Assembly (NCBI GenBank): GCA_964436815.1
Contig: CAYTER010000033.1
Location: forward strand, 1 to 24,005
Direction: 5' to 3'
Origin: UBA993 sp964436815
GTDB taxonomy: Bacteria > Bacillota > Dethiobacteria > DTU022
DNA length: 24,005 nt
Position 1 is the first letter of the stretch; every line of letters begins with the position of its first letter. The translations under genes were made by a program, and so were the position numbers. Below the pieces are notes generated by a model. That model was not told where the DNA came from, did not search any database, and saw only the letters and a program-made list of their open reading frames with translations. Shown here in pieces: positions 23,952-24,005 of the stretch.

Positions 23952-24005
23952 TGGTGCGCCCGGCAGGATTTGAACCTGCGGCCTCCTGATTCGTAGTCAG
24001 TTACT
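23952..24005 (-). tRNA. tRNA-Arg (anticodon ACG), 3' part, cut by window end
   Basis: Read on the minus strand, the sequence ends GGGCGCACCA with encoded CCA. It has a T arm GCAGG-TTCAAAT-CCTGC and the anticodon loop CTACGAA, with anticodon ACG at 23994-23992. The 3' acceptor strand CGGGCGC predicts a 5' strand GCGCCCG, as in other bacterial tRNA-Arg(ACG). The 5' half lies beyond the window. Confidence 0.92.

Noticed and set aside
1..24005. CRISPR arrays, insertion sequences, phage or plasmid genes
   Set aside because: No regularly spaced direct repeats, transposase motifs, integrase or replication genes were seen anywhere in the window.

Overview
The window looks like a chromosomal segment of an anaerobic, amino-acid- and purine-fermenting Firmicute, most likely of class Clostridia. 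This is inferred from strong AGGAGG-type ribosome binding sites, sigma-A-like promoters, frequent GTG/TTG starts, a tRNA with encoded CCA, zinc-ribbon/propeller surface proteins, and gene content typical of strict anaerobes. Base composition is near even by eye. No rRNA, CRISPR array, insertion sequence or phage gene was seen.

Left part (1-5000). The 3' end of an unrecognised proline-rich gene is followed by a perfect-palindrome terminator, then a small membrane-anchored protein. Next comes a threonine-degradation pair: an epimerase-type L-threonine 3-dehydrogenase and glycine C-acetyltransferase (threonine to glycine plus acetyl-CoA). A renal-dipeptidase-type (M19) peptidase follows in the same direction. 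A secreted protein of unknown function converges on it with a 4-base overlap.

Core (5033-19690). This is a purine/uric-acid catabolic island of the kind known from the Escherichia coli ygeWXY-ygfK-ssnA-xdhD region and, from genetic work in gut bacteria, linked to anaerobic uric acid degradation. A seven-gene leftward operon runs xdhD (fused 2Fe-2S and molybdenum hydroxylase) - ssnA - Mo subunit - FAD subunit - 2Fe-2S subunit - ygeY - ygeW. A divergent rightward pair, ygfK-ygeX, starts across a 168-base intergenic region. A COG0402-type deaminase lies convergent at the left edge. The likely logic is: deaminases and molybdenum hydroxylases interconvert purines; YgfK supplies a reductive step; YgeW and YgeY process carbamoyl/amide intermediates; YgeX releases ammonia from 2,3-diaminopropionate, giving pyruvate. 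hyuA, carbamate kinase, purine permeases and Mo/Se cofactor genes are not in the window. The YgfK here is a 576-residue form that keeps the N-terminal dehydrogenase-like domain and the C-terminal two-cluster ferredoxin domain but lacks the central FAD/NAD(P)H domain.

Right part (19700-24005). Two membrane-anchored beta-propeller proteins with cytosolic zinc ribbons sit convergently with mirrored topology. The first is interrupted by one in-frame TGA, followed 13 bases later by a perfect 6-bp stem with a GGTC loop, which resembles a bacterial selenocysteine insertion element. A small lipoprotein with a long, possibly structured leader, a bidirectional terminator and a partial tRNA-Arg(ACG) close the window.
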